DNA from: Ligustrum vulgare
Lineage: Eukaryota > Streptophyta > Magnoliopsida > Lamiales > Oleaceae
Reading direction: 5' to 3'
Length of the DNA: 64,000 bases
Assembly (NCBI GenBank): GCA_963555705.1
Contig: OY743182.1
Coordinates: 52,518,592 to 52,582,591, forward strand
A program made the position numbers and the translations under genes. A model generated the notes under the pieces. The model was given only the letters and a program-made list of their open reading frames with translations, made no database searches and was not told the origin of the DNA. Position 1 is the stretch's first letter. Each line of letters begins with the position of its first letter. Positions 46,784 to 59,183 of the stretch are shown here, in pieces.

Positions 46784-49700
46784 ATGGCTTCACAAGCGAA
46801 GAATGTGGGAATTCTGGCCATTGAAATCTACTTCCCTCCCACTTGCATCCAGCAGGTCAATCTTTTTTCTTTTATTTTTTAAAGCTTAAATTTATGTTCT
46901 TGCACGAAATTTCGCTTTTGCATTTATCTTTCTTTATGGGTTATGGAAATGTTTCCGAAGAGTGAGTAAAATATATATATATATATATATATAGAAAAAA
47001 AAATGATTTTTTTCTGGGTTTTTAGCTATTTTTTGTTTTCGACTTATGGTTATGAACCCAGCTTATAATTTCGATGTGTTATATTTTGATTAATGTAAAG
47101 TTATTGATCCACTATTGGAGTTCATATTGTATATCTTAAGGTTTCGGAATTTTAAATTTTGAACTTCGTTTTACAGATTTTTATTATACCTTTTCTGCTA
47201 TGTTTGGTTTATGTTAGAAGGGGAAAATCCTTTGGCCTATTGTTTTTTTCTTGATTCTAATGCAACAGTTTTGAATGCTTGAGACTCTTTTACTCTGTAC
47301 TCAGATCAGTAAAACATATGATTTTTCAAAATAAAAATGTTGTCCTGATACAGGAAGTGTTGGAGGCTCATGATGGAGCAAGCAAAGGGAAATACACGAT
47401 TGGACTTGGCCAAGATTGCATGGGGTTTTGTACTGAGGTTGAAGATGTCATTTCAATGAGGTGCTAAGCCCATTTTGATGAAAAATACGTGAATTCTTAG
47501 ATTTGTTTAATTTAATATCATATTATATTATATTTGATACTCTGAACCTGCACTCGAATTCTATTTTTATGGAAGGAGAAGGATAAGAGGAAGGAAGTAC
47601 ATGGTTCATATTATCATAAGTATATTTGTGAATGCCACATCAAACTTATTGATGGTTAGATAGCATGCTTGCACTATCTTGAGATATTATACCAGTCTTT
47701 TGCTCCATAATATAACCAAATAAAATTGTTGCAGTCAAGTCTACAAAGTGTGCGTCTTTTTCAAGTTAAGCAAGGAAAGAAAATTGACTATTTATTTTTT
47801 GCTCAACCTTGGCATCTGCCCTTTAATTTATTATTGATCTTTATGATTTCATTATGTATGTGTGCTCTTCATTTTACACGTCATGGCACAAGTATGGGAA
47901 GCTTCTCATTTTCTTCTTTTGTTGTTACCGTGCTGAAATACCCTCCAGAGATTAACTAAACAGAGAGCCATTGAGAGAGTTTTCAGCCATGCTTTGTGAT
48001 ATTCTTGAACAAAGTATTTATCTTTCTTCTTTAGACTTCTTTACTGAAATGAAACTAGATAAAATTGGTTGTAGATTGTTTCTATGCTTGTATTAATAAT
48101 ATCGGCAATAACAAGCTACTTGCATTTACGAACTCTTTTACCTTCAGTTTGGAAGCTGTACTAAAATAATTGGCCATACTTTCATTTACTAACTCTTTAA
48201 CCTTCAGTTTGACAGCTGTTAGTTCACTTCTTGAGAAATATGGGGTTGATCCAAAGCAGATTGGCCGTCTGGAAGTTGGAAGTGAGACCGTACTAGACAA
48301 GAGCAAGTCTATTAAGACATTCTTGATGCCAATCTTTGAGGTATTTTAGTATGCAGTAATTATTGGCATTTAGCAGTTAGTATATGTTGGTGCTCTGTGT
48401 TGGAACATGAGTCAGTGGAATACAATCTCTATTGTTGAGCTGATAATCTATATGAGTTTACTAAATGAAGCTTCTGTTTTGGAAGCAAAAATCACCATGG
48501 CCATATCTAACTTGTGGTTAGTTCCGTAAGTAAAACTTGCTTACATCGTTGCAATCACTGTATCAAGTATAAATTTACTTTAGCTTCATCAAAATGAAAG
48601 AAGAGTTTGGTCAGACATGTTACCTTCCAAGTGTGTGTAGCATTTCTGACTTGTCATCATTGGTTGCTTTTGCGTATTAAACTAAAAATGTTTATCTGAC
48701 ATATATATTCATCCGTTTGTTCTCCTTGTGAACAATCAGGAAAGTGGAAATACAGACATAGAAGGTGTTGACTCAACCAATGCATGCTATGGGGGCACTG
48801 CAGCTCTCTTCAACTGTGTTAATTGGGTAGAAAGTAGTTCATGGGATGGACGATATGGGCTCGTTGTCTGCACAGACAGTGCGGTATGACTGTCATCTTT
48901 ATGCATTGTCATATTCTTGGTTTGCTTTTACTTGTACAAATAGAAATGCGAGCAGACAAGGTTTCTCACTTCCAAATGGCTGCAAAATTGTATTCTATTA
49001 GTTGCACTTATCCCTATAATTTTCAACTTTCATATGCTACATGAGCTGGATAATTTTAATACTCTCAATTAAAAGTCATCCATAGTGTAACTTCCCCCCC
49101 TGCTGGAATGTATTTATTTTATTGCACATCCATAAGCTTAAGTGTTGAATTAGTTTCAGCGGAGCACTTTGATTGTGCTTATGGATTGCCTTACCAGTAA
49201 TCTTTTTTTAACAGGTCTATGCAGAGGGACCAGCCAGGCCAACTGGAGGAGCTGCAGCTATCGCCATGTTAGTCGGACCTAATGCTCCTATTGTGTTTGA
49301 AAGCAAGTTCAGGGGGAGTCATATGGTTCATGCATATGATTTTTACAAGCCTAATCTTGCCAGCGAATATCCAGTAAGTAATTCTCATTTTAACCCATCC
49401 ACTAATTTCAATATTTACCTTTTACCAATGTGTGAAAACCTTGCAGTTTTTTGTGCATAAACTGAATATCATTGCCAATAAAAACAAACAAAATTTGTAT
49501 TTGATGTTTTGGAATTTATGCACTGCTACTTCAAATCTGCTCCATTGTACTCTGTTCGGTTCTGATATGGTTAAAATAATGTTTACAGGTTGTCGATGGC
49601 AAGCTTTCTCAAACTTGCTATCTTATGGCACTTGATTCTTGTTATAAAACCTTCTGTGACAAGTAAGCTTCTGCTAAGATAAAAGTTTTAATTCTTTTTT

Positions 49701-51174
49701 AAATTTCAATCTTCTTGTAATTCTATGTTCCAGATGCTTTAACATTTTTTCATATATAGGTATGAGAATTTGGAGGGAAAACCATTTTCAGTTGCTGATG
49801 CTGAATACTTTGTCTTTCACTCTCCATATAATAAGGTAACTAGTGAGCGGTGGTAGAAATTTAGCAAAAGCGCCATTTGCAAATATTATTTTTTCCTTAT
49901 TTAAAAGATCGATCCATTGCAAAGAAGGTTTTTTAACATATTACCTGATAACCTGCAGCTCGTACAGAAGAGCTTTGCTCGGTTGGTGTTCAATGATTTT
50001 GTAAAGAATTCCAGGTAGATTTTTTCATCATTCAAGAAGCTCTAGTATTTTTTATAATGGTTCCACTATGTATTCATTTCTTCTTGTGTATTTGCAGCTA
50101 CATTGATGATGCCGCTAAAGAAAAACTATCACCATTTTCGTCTTTAACTAGCGATGAAAGTTATAAGAGTCGTGATCTTGAAAAGGTTTGTATCACTCTA
50201 ACATGCACTTTTCTTCCTTACTCAAATTCTTTAATAGTTTGTTGGTTATTATGTTGAAGATAAGTGAGAACACTACATAATTTTCTCATCATCTCTGAGC
50301 TGATTTATCGGATTTACAGGCATCTCAGCAAGTTGCAAAGCCCTTTTATGATGCAAAGGTGAAGCCATCCACTTTAATTCCAAAGCAAGTCGGCAACATG
50401 TACACCGCATCAATCTATGCAGCATTTGCATCTCTGCTTCACAATAAAAGTAGCACACTGGTAAAGTTATTAACCCTGGATGTTCTAATCTGCTAGTGAC
50501 CATTTGCACTCACTGAACGTTTCTAATTGTATCGTTTTCCCTATTTCCTTTGCCCCTTTCTTTAGGCTGGGCAGAGGGCGATCTTGTTCTCCTACGGTAG
50601 TGGTTTGAGCGCCACTATGTTTTCCGTGCGTTTTAATGAGGGTCAACATCCGTTTAGCCTAGACAACATTGCAACCATCATGAATGTTTCAGAGAAGTTG
50701 AAATCGAGACACGAGGTATGGTTATTTTTGTTCAGACTTGTGCTTGTTTGGTAGTTGTTTAAGTGCTTATAAGCACTGAGTCCTACGTAATGTATAGAAA
50801 GCAAATTAGTAAGTAGTGAGTCCTACAAAATATGTGGATAAAAAGTATGTTTGACCAGGCATAATCGTAATCTAAGCTTTTCCAAACATGCTCTATTAAT
50901 TGATCAAAATTTTAATTAAGAAGATTGAGACGTCTTAAATTGTTGTTTCTCACGGCTTATGATACATTCTTCGGTGCAGTTCCCTCCAGAAAAATTCGTC
51001 GAGATCATGCAGGTAATGGAGCATAGGTATGGAGGCAAGGACTTTGTGACGAACAAGGACACTAGTCTTTTAGCGCCGGGCACATACTTCCTTACTCAAG
51101 TGGATTCCATGTACCGAAGATTCTATTCCAAGAAGAAGTCTTTCGAGAATGGCTCACTCGCCAATGGTCACTGA
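46784..51174 (+). CDS. HMGS: Hydroxymethylglutaryl-CoA synthase
   Basis: It condenses acetyl-CoA with acetoacetyl-CoA to HMG-CoA, the second step of the cytosolic mevalonate pathway that feeds sterols and sesquiterpenes. Twelve exons: 46784-46855, 47354-47460, 48208-48340, 48740-48883, 49215-49373, 49589-49662, 49760-49835, 49959-50014, 50098-50185, 50320-50460, 50566-50715 and 50980-51174. All introns are GT-AG and the sum is 1,395 bases, so 464 residues, normal for plants. Catalytic residues are all visible: Glu86 (LEVGSET), Cys120 ([11 protein letters not shown]) and His250 (VFHSPYNK). The C-terminus ends NGSLANGH, as in other plant enzymes. The start ATG gives [19 protein letters not shown], matching the family start. 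No signal peptide is seen. Confidence 0.96.
48121..48220 (+). repeat. 60-bp duplication of the exon 3 acceptor region of HMGS
   Basis: CATTTAC-AACTCTTT-ACCTTCAGTTTG-AGCTGT occurs at 48122-48159 and again, exactly 60 bases later, at 48182-48219. The second copy is the acceptor used in the gene model (exon 3 from 48208). Use of the first (exon from 48148) would bring an in-frame TAA within a few codons. Confidence 0.8.
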
Positions 51175-52560
51175 AGATAGATTGTGACGAAACGAATTGT
51201 GATCCCATTACATTGGCTCGTGTTTTTAGCACGTAGTAGAATAAGTTCATGTGCATTGATCGATACAAGCATCTAGTTTCTTTACCCGTTTTAATGTTCT
51301 TTCTGTTTTAATATTCATTTGTTTCCGGGGAAATTAAGATTATTATGCGTTTTTACTCTTCAAATAGTGTAAATTATTTGAGAATCATGTGACTTGTCGA
51401 TGTCTATATGGGTTATATTATAGTTGTAAAAGTTCAAAGTATAGTCTCTCATTGCAATTCTAGACATTTGTCTCAATAAAAATGATCCATTGCCCGAATC
51501 AAGAACACCATGTTGCTCGATACAGGAATATGTTGGGTGCAACATGTGCCTGTATATCATTTTTATCCGTCTCAATTCATAGGAGTTTGGACAGAGCGTC
51601 CTAGTTTAATGATAGGTTTTGGTCATCTACCAGCTAAATGGAAAGGCAGGTGCCAAACACAAAATTTCACGTGCAAAAAGTAACGATTTTTTAATTCTTC
51701 CAACTATCATTTTGCTAGAAAATACATATTTGAAGAACTGCAAACAAAATGTATTAGTGACGTGAATTTTAGTTTTGGATGCTTAAATCTTTCGTGAATT
51801 GATGAAACGAATCTTTGATACGATTGCAACAGCAAGCTCATTGGTGCGCTACAATAGCGACAATTTGTGTTGGCAAATAGAATTTTCGATAACGGATAAT
51901 AATTGTAAAATAATAATAAAATGGAAGGCATATAAAGTTTCCCGCCTCCATTGCCTGGAGTCATCAATTCGACCTTTCCAAGGTGGATCACGAAAATCTT
52001 GATGCTTGCCCTCTAGAACATATCACAACTGACAAAGGTTTAAAGATTCACAAATGCTGATAATGTAAAAATCGCATGTTTAAATCCTCATAAGTTCGAA
52101 TTTATTAAGTGCCTTATCAATCTAGTCTAGTAAATAGTACCCAAACTTTGGTCAATTTGGAATATAACCTGCGATTTACATCCTTCACAAATTTCAGGAC
52201 AAGGATGGTGGGAGCGCCTAAGGTTGGTCTTAAAGGAAATCTTGATATTTCATAAGGGAGTCAAGGACTTAAATATCGTTCGTCCTCCACTCATCCAGTG
52301 TATATGCTTCAACAGAATCATAAAAGATGGATTACAAATCCCTGATAAAATACATGGCCACTAGCCCATAACCAATTTCATTTATAAACCAATGTAACAT
52401 TTCCAGTCATTTATTGACTAATACAAACGATAAAATACAACATTCGATACATAACCAGGAAAAAAAAGTGCGTATAACATGGGACAGATTCACTGGGCAG
52501 AGAAATCGCAACAACAAAATAATATCCACCCCCAAAATTATAAGTTCAAACCTCTAATTT
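51175..52560. other. Convergent intergenic region between HMGS and the UDP-rhamnose gene
   Basis: Both genes should have their 3' UTRs here. No other gene was seen. Confidence 0.6.
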
Positions 52561-54621
52561 TCAAGCTGCTGGGGTCTTTCTATTTGGCTTGAAGACATTC
52601 TGTACGAGGGACTCCTTAATACCTAAGAGTTCAGGGAATTCCTTCTTCAGTTTGGAGGCATCAAGCTCATTGTTGCTCCTTGGGGCAACAATTACCTTAG
52701 CCTGCTCCTCGAGATTAAAGTTCTTCCAAGTGAAATTTGGGTCTATGTATTCACGGTACATCTCCAGAATCTCATTATGGCTGACGACTCCAGGATTCGT
52801 GAAGTTCCATATCCCAGTGAGGTTTCTCTTTGCCATTTCAATGGATATTGGTAGGAGTTCGTCCAAGATTGTCATGGAGTTGGGAATGTTCACCACCTTC
52901 TCGTACCTAGTGATCTTTGTAATGAAATTGCGAGGGTTTGACAGATCGGATGAAATGGGCATCCTCACACGCAGTGTACAGACATTCTCATAGTTCTTCA
53001 GTAAATCCTCAACCTGCCAAAATAACAGTAACGGGAACTTCCATCAGGACAAATCGAAGATCACAAGTGCATAATTGCACTAACTCAATGACAGAAAACA
53101 AACATAAGCATCACATTGATCCATCCAATTTACTAAAAGCACCCATTTTAATTTTATCTAATCCTTAACTTTTTAAAAGAAGACTTTCTTTCCATTTTCA
53201 TAAGATTAGTAGAAAAGATCCAGATTAAAACAAATTTTCCACGGAATATAATAATTATATACTTATATTTACTAACTTTAGGTGATTCATTCAATGGTAA
53301 GTGATAGCACATAATATTTTACATTTACTAATGTCTTCATCAGTGCCTTGATTTCAGGTCGCAACTTATTTGTAATCTTGATTTTAGGAATTAGCTGTAA
53401 TTGATCCTATAATTGATCCATATGTACTTGTATATGATCTCATCAACACATGAATGAAAAATAGAACTTTATACCAGAAAATACTATCTCCTTTAGCAAC
53501 CTTATTACATTCATCTAAATTGTAGAAATCGCATCCCATCTATGATCTATTCATAAGGTCAACTTTGTTAAGGAGTAGCAAAACTCTTATAAATTGATCT
53601 ATGTTTATCTTTTATTCGATATGATATTTTATCTCTTAACATATCCCCTCAATATGGTAGCTCATTTGAGCAGACCAAATTTGAAATCCGTGTGCTCATT
53701 CTTTGAGTCATAATCGGATGGAATTGCTCGTTTGGAACTTATTGAGCTCAGATACCATATTAAGATTTGAGGGTCCATCTTAAAAGGCCAACATTCTTAA
53801 GAGAAGTAGTTCAAACTCTCGTAAATTTATCTATGTTTTTCATCTTTTATTCAATGTAGGATTTTATCCGTTACATGGCCAGATTGTTTTTACTATGATG
53901 GTCGAAATTTTCGGTAATCCAATGAATTTCTCTATAATTGTATCTGAATGTTAGCAAACTGAGCCTAAACAGATTTCAAATTTCCACATTAATGCATCAT
54001 TGGTTCAATAAACAAATCTAACAGTTGAACTGCAACTTTCCACACAAGAAGATCAATAAATAAATGAAGATCAAATTCGAGATCTAGAATTATGATATAC
54101 AGATCTTGAACATATTTACCATAATTCATAAATAAAAAAACAGAAACATAACGATAAATCCAAAGATTACGCACCATTGCTTTTGTCTTGGAGTAAAAGG
54201 ATCCGATGAAATTAGGAGTGTCTTCCTCCTTGAAACCGATACCTGATCCGAGAGGGTGCGCATCATCATACTCAAAAATACATCCAGTGGCATAGTTGAT
54301 CAAAACCAACCCCTTCTCCCTGCATACATCAGCAAGCGTCAACGTGCCGACAACATTTGTCCTAATGGTCTCCACCTTGTGGGACTCACACCAGTCGACA
54401 TTAGGCCGGCCGGTAACACCAGCAGCGTTGAATACATGGGTCGGTTGCACCGAGGCGATGTCGGACTCAAGGGAGGGCCGGTTCTCCAATCGACCCGACC
54501 CGTAAACGTATTCGATCTGCTGAGCTTCACAGAGTTTCCCGAGGAGCCCACCAATCCAGCCGGTGCGACCGTAGATCAGGAACTTGTAGGGCTTGCTGGA
54601 ACCGTTTGCCGTGGCAACCAT
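52561..54621 (-). CDS. UER1: UDP-4-keto-6-deoxy-D-glucose 3,5-epimerase / UDP-4-keto-L-rhamnose reductase
   Basis: This bifunctional cytosolic enzyme makes UDP-L-rhamnose for cell-wall rhamnogalacturonan and for glycosides. It is homologous to Arabidopsis NRS/ER (UER1) and to the C-terminal half of RHM proteins. Two exons, 54175-54621 and 52561-53013, join at a GT-AG intron to give 299 residues, the normal length. The NADPH-binding motif GRTGWIG lies at residues 18-24 and the SDR catalytic pair YSKTK at Tyr143 to Lys147, just before the intron. Conserved family stretches such as NAAGVTGRPNVDWCESHK and IWNFTNPGVVSHNEILE are intact. The start is the first ATG and gives the usual short N-terminus. 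No disablement was seen. Confidence 0.95.
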
Positions 54622-54710
54622 AGTGTAAAATTGAGTGAGTTAAAATGATACGGAAAAAAGGGTCTGTGAAGAAATATTTTGAATTGGTGTGTGTATCTAC
54701 TGGGATAGGT

Positions 54711-54719
54711 GATATATAG
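54711..54719 (-). promoter_or_regulatory. TATA-like box of the UDP-rhamnose gene
   Basis: Minus-strand CCTATATATC lies about 90 bp upstream of the ATG at 54621. Position and wording fit a plant TATA box. Confidence 0.5.
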
Positions 54720-55285
54720 GTGAAGAAAATATATTTTTAATTTTTGTGGACACACCCTTTTTAACGCTTTTGTAATATTTAAATATTAAATATATACCTT
54801 TATAGCTGGGTAAAACCCCACGAAAATAGAAGCCTATGGGAAAATTCGAACGTTTTGTGGTTAGCCTTCAAAAGTGAGGTATTAGTTGGTCGAAATTCAA
54901 AACTCGTCAATATGATTTATAATCAGCTCCTCTATATGTACATGAAATTGAGACATATATCGATGTGACGTCTCAATGTGGACTATATATTTTCATCATT
55001 CAAATAATAAGCGTCACGTTAATAATATCTCATTTTCATATCAGATTTTCATATTTTTGTAGAATTTTGTATAATCACACATGACTTTCAAATGATTCAC
55101 AATTATAAGGTAAAATCATAAAATCACTTAATACTTATTTCTAATTTAAAGGAAGATTGCATGAGATTTAAAACGTTGAATATCATATGGGAAACCAATT
55201 TCAAATATTCCAATAGCTTACGATCCAAAACCTCGGGCTAGTACTGTTTTTAATTTATTATTATGAGTAAAAAAGCTACTCAAGA
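54720..55285. other. Upstream of the UDP-rhamnose gene, AT-rich
   Basis: Promoter-side sequence with no gene or clear repeat. Confidence 0.45.
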
Positions 55286-55562
55286 TGTTTTAAAAAGTCA
55301 GCCTAAACGACGACTAGACATGAAGTTTAGATTAAACGTCTCGCCTTGGTTAATGCGTGCCTAAGTAAACTTTATTTAAAATGATTTTATAATTTTAGAT
55401 GTTTGGTATGTATTATTTTAATTATTAAATGATTTTAAAATGATTAAAAATTTAAAATAATATTAAAATAAGAAAACACTTTTTTACGATTATGCCTTTC
55501 CTAGACTCAAAAAACTTGAAACTTGAACTCATGTCTAATCACGCTTCAAGCTTTTTAAAACA
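55286..55562. mobile_element. MITE-like element with TGTTTTAAAAAG ends
   Basis: TGTTTTAAAAAG at 55286-55297 is the exact reverse complement of 55551-55562. The 277-bp interior is AT-rich and contains matching subterminal words (TAGACATGAAG left, CTCATGTCTAAT right). The ends resemble those of the 3651-4004 element. Confidence 0.6.
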
Positions 55563-55910
55563 CATTTATTCCCCTTTTTTTTTACCATGTTTTAGATTAA
55601 AAGAAAATGTTAGTCAACTTGCTTGATGTAGGCTTGCTCCAATTATAAGTAATAAGTTCAATAAATATATTAAAATAGTATATTTTTATTAGGAATAGGA
55701 TAGGATGGATGGTTCCTCATTCGGTCGAAAATGCAGACGCAATTACTAATACGTGATTTGGAAGTTTTTAACTGGGAATCTTTATATCATTTCTAGTAGT
55801 TTAAATTCAGATTTAGATTTAGATTTGAGTGTTAGGTGGGTAGGTGGGATTTCAGGCCATACTTCCACGGAAATAGTGTGGTACATATATACTTAAGTGG
55901 GCATCACATG

Positions 55911-55991
55911 TCCATTCGATTATGATTTATTCTTAATTAAATAAAATCACAAGTCCATTCGATTATGATTTATTCTTAATTAAATAAAATC
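55911..55991. repeat. Two tandem copies, period 43 bp
   Basis: The 38-base segment starting TCCATTCGATTATG at 55911 recurs identically at 55954. Confidence 0.9.
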
Positions 55992-56587
55992 TATCTTGTA
56001 ATGAGGAGATTGACGAAGGACTATTAATCATTCCTGCATCAAACTCTTATGGTCATTTCACTTAATGATAAACAAGGATGGATCCATAGCATGACAAGCC
56101 AACGTTCGTCCGTGGATCCGTTGGGGAAAAAATTGTTAGATATTTTGACATTTTTTGAGCTGAAACTCGAAAATATATTTATTTGATCGATATCCGCCCT
56201 AGTAAAACAAACATCTTGAGGGGTGCCATAGTCGAACAAAATTTCAGAATCCGTAAAGCTCTTCGAAAAGAACAGTATCATAAGTAGAAATCAACGTCAA
56301 AAGCAAAAGTGTGATTGTTTTCAATCTTTATTTATGCGTCAATAGCTATAACTTGCATTTTCACAATAAATATGATTTAAATATAGGTACTTACGTGGTG
56401 TGTCGAATATATTCCATGATTGTTGTTAATATAATATCAAGAATTGAGATCAATGCAAGGAATCAAATATATATTTATAGTGTTGCACATGTCTCACGTG
56501 TTAGGTTAGACGATCCTTTCGAACTTAAACTTCACACGTACATTAAAATTGGGTAAATAGCGGAAAAACATTTCTATCATTTGGTTG
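55992..56587. other. Intergenic, no gene seen
   Basis: AT-rich; short frames are not conserved. Confidence 0.4.
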
Positions 56588-58326
56588 TTGATAAGTGTAT
56601 TTATATACTTATTTATATGTCTAAATTAGAATAATTTATTGTCGTTTTAGAATATATGCTATTTAATTTGTATTTATTTGTTTACTTTACAGAAAATATC
56701 CCAAAAGATGAAGAATGAAGCAATTGATGAGAAAAATGCATAATTAGATACTAATTGAAGCTAAAATGAGCAATTGATAAGTTTGTGATGTCAACCAGAA
56801 AGATGCAATGTGCCAAAGTAAATGAATAAGAAGTTGGAGAATCCAATTGAAAGAATTTAGAGTTGAAACGAGCGAATTGAGAAAACTCCAAAGTATGAGA
56901 ACTATATTGTTGCAATTGAAAGTTGAAGGACTGAAGAGCAAATTAAACATGAGGAACCAACTTGCAAATATCTAATTATTGATTTGGATAACGAAAAGAT
57001 ACTTTGAGAATTTTTAGGATTCAATTGGATGCAAGTAGAAGTAAAAAAGGAATGGAATATGATAAGAATATTACCATAAAATTGATTCCATTCCTAGAAG
57101 ATTCTGGACAAAATTCTAGTTGGCTTTAAGACCTATTTTTGGTGCAGTAAACGTTCGAAAAAGTAAAATATTATTTGAGGAAAAATTGTAGACCATTAAG
57201 TTATATTTCTAAGGAATTTTGAATCACCTCAATCGGATAAGGAAATATAAAGATATGGTCGAAATACTAAACGCTGTGCAGAAACAAGAAAAGACTCACG
57301 TGTTGATTTGATGAATTTATTTCCTTCTTCAACTTGGTCTCTTCACCAACTATATATACAACATCTTTGCACGAAAATCAGACATTTGCCTCTCCATAGA
57401 CAGTGAAGCCTAATACCAGATAATTCTTAACGACTCTACATCAATTTGGAGGGAGATTCAAGCACGGCAAAAGGCGGTGGATTTTTGGAGCTTAACACGA
57501 GAATTCGACTCTTGGTGCAAGACCTATTTTCTTGTCGTTAATTTCGTAGATTCCATCATGTTTAATTCTGAATTTTATTGTTTTTGTTCTTCATTTTTTA
57601 TGTGTAACTAATCTTAACGTTGGGATGAACGATGTCAATTACTTTAATTCCATATTCCTTGTTTTAACGCTTCAATGCATGTGTTGATTTATTATTGTAT
57701 TTAATGCGTGAATGAACTGGCCACTCTTTCATAATTTTATGCTTTATTTTCATAATCCGAGATGTGAGTTTATTACATAGATCTAGGTGATAAATCCGGT
57801 AATTGAACGAGAGATAGAGATATACTCTTGTGATTAGTGCTATCGTGTGCGAATTTTTGTGTATAATACATCTAGATAAGGAATATTCAGACCCGCTATA
57901 GAGATACAAGGTTAACTTATTTAGGTAGGATTGATTGATTTAAACTCGAGAGAGGAATCTCAATTTGAATTAGTGAATTCGATCGAACACATATTTAGAA
58001 AATAAAATCTGGAATTGGAATTGATTTAATTGGTTAGGTGAACTCGTGAATCCCAACTACATTCAACCATATTTAAAAACAAAAGCAATCTTGAAATCTC
58101 AATCATGTGCAAAATTTTAATCTTTTAGTCATAGTTCTAAATTTTAGTTTTAAACAATCAAAATTCATTCATTGGTTCAAATAACGATAAGAATTTACAT
58201 ATTTCGGTAATTAGAAAGCAGTCCCTGTGGGAACGATAATCCGGGCTCTTAGGTCCATTTTTAATACTCTTCACGACCCGTACACTTGCGGGGATATCTC
58301 GCACCGCGCGATATCGGTGAATAGTT
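56588..58326 (+). mobile_element. LTR-like repeat of uncertain family
   Basis: It starts near TGATAAGTGTATTTATATAC (56589). It ends with AAGCAGTCCCTGTGGGAACG, then GACCCGTACACTTGCGGGG, wording I associate with the ends of plant Ty3-type (Athila/Tat or non-autonomous) LTRs. No protein is encoded and no second copy is present. The right border is where the foldback element begins. Confidence 0.45.
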
Positions 58327-58857
58327 GTATTGTGGAAATCATCTATATTGTATAATTTTTGGCAATTACACCCTCGAAATAACCTTTGATTGAGGAATTT
58401 GTCCCTGCCGTCCAAAACTGTAACTTTCGCTGTTAAATGATGTGCTGATACTTTTTTTTAGTAAAAATTCAGGGACAAAATCGTCACACCACAAGAACAA
58501 ATTATATCCCACCTATTTGTAATTGAAATAAACTGTAATATATGCACGTTTGGCACAAAGCGTCATTGGCATGTAAATTTTTTGCGCAAAACATCCCTGC
58601 TTCTCAAGCCTTTTGCGCAAAACATCTCTCTCAAAATGATTTGAGAAGTAGGGATGTTTTGAACAAAAAGTTTTCATGCCAGTGATGTTGTGTGCCAAAT
58701 GTCTATATATTACCTTTCATTTTAGTTACAAATAAGCGGTATATAATTTGTTCTTGTGCTGTGACGATTTTGCCCTGGGATTTTTTGTTAAAAAAAATGT
58801 GAGCATATCATTTAGCAGCCAAAGTTATCAGTTTTAGACAGATGATTTTCACAATAC
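58327..58857. mobile_element. Foldback element, 531 bp, imperfect palindrome
   Basis: The outer ends GTATTGTGGAAATCATCT and AGATGATTTTCACAATAC match in reverse complement with one mismatch. Inside, long arms pair: CACAAGAACAAATTATA with TATAATTTGTTCTTGTG, and AAAACATCCCTGCTTCTCAA with TTGAGAAGTAGGGATGTTTT around the centre near 58610. The left arm carries about 70 bases near 58345-58415 not present on the right. Non-coding. Confidence 0.85.
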
Positions 58858-59183
58858 ACCCAAATGATATAGACGTTTTTCGCTATCAACCCTTAAAAAT
58901 TTAATATGGAAAAGGCATAAAAGAATTGGATGAAGTAAAAAAATAAAGTTGGACAATTTGAATGCATAGAATTGAAGATGAACTACTTTAGCTACTTTAG
59001 CAGCTAGAGTTACTCGGGGTTTATACTATTTCGTTTCCTAATGTTAGCAATTTAGAGTGATCAAATAGGATTACTTTCCGAAACTTGCATCCACCCTGAA
59101 AAATTTTATACTCTTGAATTATATCGACAACTGATTTAAACAAAATTGCAAGATTCCTTACAAGAAAAAATACAATGATTTGA
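58858..59183. other. 3' flank of the phospholipase D gene
   Basis: AT-rich, with no gene seen. The PLD 3' UTR should lie at its right end. Confidence 0.5.
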
